Source: Holophagae bacterium (GTDB lineage Bacteria > Acidobacteriota > Thermoanaerobaculia > Thermoanaerobaculales > Sulfomarinibacteraceae). From it: a DNA stretch of 9,109 nt. This document shows, piece by piece, positions 6,290-9,109 of this stretch. Every line of letters begins with the position of its first letter. Within the stretch, counting starts at the first letter, position 1. The DNA lies in NCBI GenBank assembly GCA_030637505.1, contig DAOWGJ010000161.1, positions 1-9,109 of the forward strand, read 5' to 3'. The notes under the pieces are model-generated. The model was not told the origin of the DNA and did not search any database. It was given only the letters and a program-made list of their open reading frames with translations. The translations under genes and the position numbers were made by a program.

Positions 6290-7539
6290 TGGCAGCCCTG
6301 ATCATCGTTGTTCGTGACCTCAAACGCATGGTCCGGAACCCGGTGCGGACAGCCCTCCTCTTTGCTCTTCCCCTGATGCTGGCTGGGATCTTCGCTCTGG
6401 TCTTCGGTCGTGGTGCCACCGAGGAGATCACCATCAGGGTCCTGGTCTACGACGAAGATCAGGGTCTGATATCCCGCCTGCTGGGTGGTGCCGGTGCCAG
6501 CCCGGACATGGACCGGCGCCTGGACCTTGTCCCGGTCGGCGCCGAGGGCTTCGAGATTATGGAACGTGGAGAGGCCTCGGCTTTGATTCACTTCCCGGCT
6601 GGATTTACTCAAAGCTACCTCGACGGCGAGCCCGTGGTGATTCCCATCGTCAAGAACCCCGCTGAACGTTTTCTCCCCCAGGTCGTTGAAGAGGGCGGGA
6701 GAATCGGCGCAGAAGTACTTTCCCAGGGTTCCCGGGTTTTCAGAACGGAGTTGGCGACCATAGGGAGCATGACCACGAATTCTACTTTTCCTTCTGATCT
6801 CGCCGTCGGCAGCGTAGCGTCGGGCGTCAATCACAAATTGGAAAGTCTCGAACGCTGGGTCTTCCCTCCGGTGATCAACCTGGAAACGACCACAGTGACA
6901 CCGGAGATCACGAACGAGGGTGAAGGCGGAGGGACGAGCATCCTTGGCTTCTTCTTGCCGGGACTCTCGATGATGGGGATTCTATTTCTGGCCCAGAGTG
7001 CAACCAGGGACATCCTGCATGATCGGGAAAGCGGACTGGTAAAGCACCTGTTGACTGCCCCTGTGTCCCCCGCCGACTACATCTTTGGGAAATGCCTGTC
7101 GGTACTGGTTGTCTCGACTCTGGGGTTCTTCTTTCTGGTGGTCTTCGGGATTGCGGTCGGTGTCGATTGGGGGCCGGCGGCAACCACTGTAGCTCTGGTG
7201 TTGGCGGCCTCGTTGGCCGCCTCCGGCGCCCTGATCTTGATCTCCAGTCTTGTCGGCACCGAACGACAGGCGGATGCCCTGTCAACCATCGTCATCATGG
7301 TGTGGTGTCTGATCGGAGGCGCATTTGTTCCCATCTCCCAGTTTCCGGACTTTCTCCGGCCTTTGGCAAAAACGACCCCGGTCTTCTGGGCGGTTGACGG
7401 CTTTCAGGAGGCCATGCAGCAGGGTGCGGACATTGCTGCTGTCTCGACCAATCTCTTGGTTTTGGGTGGCGCCGGCGTGATTTTCTTGGTGCTCGGCGCC
7501 GCAGCGCTCCGACGCCGGATGGCGGGAGGGTTGATCTAA
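6289..7539 (+). CDS. ABC-2 type permease, first subunit
   Basis: This 416-residue inner-membrane protein has the ABC-2 layout. One helix at about 20-40 is followed by a large external domain (about 41-215). Five further helices lie at about 217-237, 268-290, 296-320, 329-349 and 386-406. Between helices 2 and 3 is the conserved cytoplasmic coupling segment RESGLVKHLLTAPVSPADYIFGK (246-268). It ends with a short basic tail (ALRRRMAGG). A GGGAG site precedes the ATG. The gene overlaps its neighbours by one base at each end, so it is translated with the ATPase and the second permease. The two permeases probably form a heterodimeric channel. This copy has no repeat insertion: its PPVINLETTTV (193-203) marks the position where the sister protein carries extra residues. 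Confidence 0.93.
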   Translation: MAALIIVVRDLKRMVRNPVRTALLFALPLMLAGIFALVFGRGATEEITIRVLVYDEDQGLISRLLGGAGASPDMDRRLDLVPVGAEGFEIMERGEASALIHFPAGFTQSYLDGEPVVIPIVKNPAERFLPQVVEEGGRIGAEVLSQGSRVFRTELATIGSMTTNSTFPSDLAVGSVASGVNHKLESLERWVFPPVINLETTTVTPEITNEGEGGGTSILGFFLPGLSMMGILFLAQSATRDILHDRESGLVKHLLTAPVSPADYIFGKCLSVLVVSTLGFFFLVVFGIAVGVDWGPAATTVALVLAASLAASGALILISSLVGTERQADALSTIVIMVWCLIGGAFVPISQFPDFLRPLAKTTPVFWAVDGFQEAMQQGADIAAVSTNLLVLGGAGVIFLVLGAAALRRRMAGGLI

Positions 7540-8882
7540 TGGCCAACATCCTGAAAATTGCGATCCATGATCTCCGAATAACCTTGAGAGACAGATCGGC
7601 AGTGATGTGGATGTTCTTTCTCCCCATCGTCTTCGCAACATTTTTCGGGCTTGTTCTGGGCGGACCGTCGGGCACTAACCCGGTGGACGGCACAGTCGCT
7701 TTGACCATTCTCGACCTTGACGGCAGCACCTTGTCAAGTGCCTTGATTGAAGAATTGAAGGACGATCGGTTCGGCCTGACCTTTCAAGAGGCTCTCGAAG
7801 CCAAGGCCTCCGATACCGTCCGCACTCTGGTGATCCCGGAGGATTTCGAGGCCTCGGTGACGGCGGGCGTTCAGACCACCCTGCGCCTGGAAAAGGAGCC
7901 AGGCACCTCCGCGGAAGCAGCGCTGGTCGCTCAGGCCCGGATCGTTCGGTCAGTCACCCGGTTGATCGCTGGGTTGATCATGACGGAGCTGTCGGAGGCC
8001 GAGGAAGAATCCGCTATTGATGTAATTCTCGGTGAGCCGGCAAGCCCGTTCCAGTCCGAAAAGTCCGGAAAAAACGGCGCAGTTCCCGAGTCGAAAACGA
8101 GCAATTTTTTGAAAAGTTCTAGGAAGGCTAGGGTTTCCGCGGAGTCGTACTCCCCGTACGTCGCACAAGGAAATCCGAAGCCTGACGACGAAATTTCGAA
8201 AAAAGGCCGTTTTCGGACGGGAACTAGTCCGCTGGTCAGCATCGACACCACATGGGCCGGAGAACGGCCCCGACCGCCCTCGGGATTCTCGCAGTCGATT
8301 CCCGGCAACGCGACGATGTTCGTTCTCCTGGTCACTCTGACCTACGGTGCGGCGTCGATCACCACCGAACGCCAATCCGGCCTCCTCCGTCGCCTGTTGA
8401 CCTCGCCGGTTTCACCTCGCGAGATCGTCGGCGGGAAGATCCTGGGGCGCTTCGTGATCTCCGGCCTCCAGGTATCGGTCCTCGTCGGATTTGCTGCGCT
8501 TGCGGGCATCTGGGTCGATCTGGATCTCGGTGGGAATCTCCTCTTGATGTGGGCGGTACTCCTGGTCTACGGCGCCTGCGTTGCACCGCTGGGGGTTGCC
8601 CTGGGCGCGTGGTTTCGCGACCGCGATCGGGCCGCCAACATCGGAGTGATGGCGACCATGGCGATGGCCGCCTTCGGTGGGTGTTGGTGGCCGTTGGAGG
8701 TTGTGTCCCAGCCACTCCAGAAATTCGCAATGCTCTTCCCGACAACCTGGGTCATGCGCGCCCTCCACGGTCTGATCTCCTTCGGCCACGGGTGGAAAGT
8801 CATCAGCCCCTTCGTCGGCGTATTGGTGCTGTTCGGCATTGCCTTCACTGCGCTCGCCATGCGGTCGTTGAGGGTGGAGTAG
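7539..8882 (+). CDS. ABC-2 type permease, second subunit, with a repeat-encoded insert
   Basis: This 447-residue partner of the previous permease has helices at about 21-40, 258-275, 305-325, 332-357, 368-386 and 422-441. Its coupling segment RQSGLLRRLLTSPVSPREI (278-296) closely matches that of the sister protein. Residues about 171-230, in the external domain between helices 1 and 2, are encoded by repeat copy B and are foreign to the family. They hold 8 lysines in 60 residues, against 7 in the other 387. The fold resumes at PLVSIDTTWAG (231-241), matching PPVINLETTTV in the first permease. Without the insert the protein is about 387 residues, a usual size for the family. Frame and all helices are intact, so it is called a functional gene. 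The GGAGG-like site before ATG 7539 and the one-base overlap indicate coupled translation. Confidence 0.92.
   Translation: MANILKIAIHDLRITLRDRSAVMWMFFLPIVFATFFGLVLGGPSGTNPVDGTVALTILDLDGSTLSSALIEELKDDRFGLTFQEALEAKASDTVRTLVIPEDFEASVTAGVQTTLRLEKEPGTSAEAALVAQARIVRSVTRLIAGLIMTELSEAEEESAIDVILGEPASPFQSEKSGKNGAVPESKTSNFLKSSRKARVSAESYSPYVAQGNPKPDDEISKKGRFRTGTSPLVSIDTTWAGERPRPPSGFSQSIPGNATMFVLLVTLTYGAASITTERQSGLLRRLLTSPVSPREIVGGKILGRFVISGLQVSVLVGFAALAGIWVDLDLGGNLLLMWAVLLVYGACVAPLGVALGAWFRDRDRAANIGVMATMAMAAFGGCWWPLEVVSQPLQKFAMLFPTTWVMRALHGLISFGHGWKVISPFVGVLVLFGIAFTALAMRSLRVE
8049..8228. repeat. Structured repeat, copy B (short form), inserted in frame in a permease gene
   Basis: This segment of about 180 bases is the second copy of the repeat at 4802-5048. 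Its length is a multiple of three, and CCG occurs on both sides (8046-8048 and 8229-8231), as expected for a three-base duplication, although so short a match may be chance. The two halves are loosely complementary: AGTTCCCG at 8081-8088 pairs with CGGGAACT at 8218-8225, and an inner CGTAC/GTACG hairpin (8146-8150 with 8156-8160) marks the centre. A further direct copy of the end motif, GTTCCAGTCCGAAAA, lies at 8048-8062. No transposase or other gene is inside. It adds about 60 residues to the permease; edges are estimated from the limits of similarity with copy A. Confidence 0.75.
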
Positions 8883-8955
8883 CGGTTGAATTACGGCGAT
8901 TCGTCCGTGAGCCGGCCAGTGATGGCGCCCTTCTCGGGATGAACTCTCTCTACCG

Positions 8956-9109
8956 CTACGACGGTACCCAAGGCCCGAAGTTACCACATTCAAAACCATC
9001 GGCGAACAGCGTGGTCAAGCCCGCGTAGAAAAGCACGACGCCACTGTCGATCCCATTTTGGTCGGCGAAGGGTGCGCCTACAAGCACGCCGTGGTTGCTG
9101 ATGCAGACG
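8956..9109 (-). CDS. C-terminal fragment of an FG-GAP repeat protein (5' end beyond the window)
   Basis: Read leftward from base 9108, the frame is open for 50 codons and stops at 8958-8956 (TAG). The first part, GVLVGAPFADQNGIDSGVVLFY, has the look of one FG-GAP / integrin-alpha-type beta-propeller blade, with VGAP and the D-x-N-G-x-D-S-G loop that binds calcium in this family. The last 16 residues, LFADGFECGNFGPWVP plus a final Ser, resemble the short DGFESG-x(4)-W tail that I remember on exported multi-repeat proteins of Acidobacteriota-like genomes; it could be a sorting signal, but that is from memory. The protein is probably exported, with most of it to the right of the window. It converges on the exporter operon, leaving a 73-base gap in which I see no strong terminator. 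Confidence 0.7.
   Translation of the reverse strand, partial: VCISNHGVLVGAPFADQNGIDSGVVLFYAGLTTLFADGFECGNFGPWVPS

Noticed and set aside
8053..8231. AGTCCG direct repeat (8053-8058 and 8226-8231) as a 6-base target duplication
   Set aside because: The left copy lies inside the region still similar to copy A, and the implied insertion length (173) would break the reading frame. The CCG flank fits better.

Overview
The window is GC-rich DNA from a bacterium with large surface and signalling proteins. A PEGA-domain Ser/Thr kinase with a Pro/Thr linker, an exported TPR protein and an FG-GAP protein ending in a DGFECGNFGPW-like tail fit an Acidobacteriota-like genome best. Myxococcota or another Deltaproteobacteria-like lineage is also possible. 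This placement rests on family recognition, not on a marker gene.

Layout. Positions 1-1421 (+): C-terminal part of a membrane Ser/Thr kinase with PEGA domains. 1422-1749: non-coding, holding a MITE-like element with 19-bp inverted ends (1451-1628). 1750-3375 (+): exported TPR-repeat protein. 3376-3513: gap between convergent genes, almost filled by a palindrome with 41-nt arms. 3514-4692 (-): family-4-type glycosyltransferase. 4693-5053: divergent intergenic region, mostly one copy (A) of a structured repeat. 5054-8882 (+): small membrane protein, ABC ATPase and two ABC-2 permeases; the last three overlap by 1 nt each and form one exporter operon. 8956-9109 (-): C-terminus of an FG-GAP protein, entering from the right edge.

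The most notable observation is that the repeat upstream of the glycosyltransferase occurs again inside the second permease gene. There copy B adds about 60 in-frame codons (8049-8228), just before a motif shared with the sister permease (P-[LV]-x-[IL]-[DE]-T-T). The inserted segment is much richer in lysine than the rest of the protein. Removing it leaves a normal-sized ABC-2 permease. This resembles the Rickettsia palindromic elements that insert in frame into genes. Both copies contain three versions of a GTTCCCGTCCGAAAAC-like motif, two direct and one inverted, around a hairpin-forming centre.

The exporter genes clearly work together. The kinase and TPR protein may belong to a signalling or envelope context, but nothing in the sequence ties them to the exporter. 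The window holds three different palindromic or inverted-repeat element types in about 9 kb.
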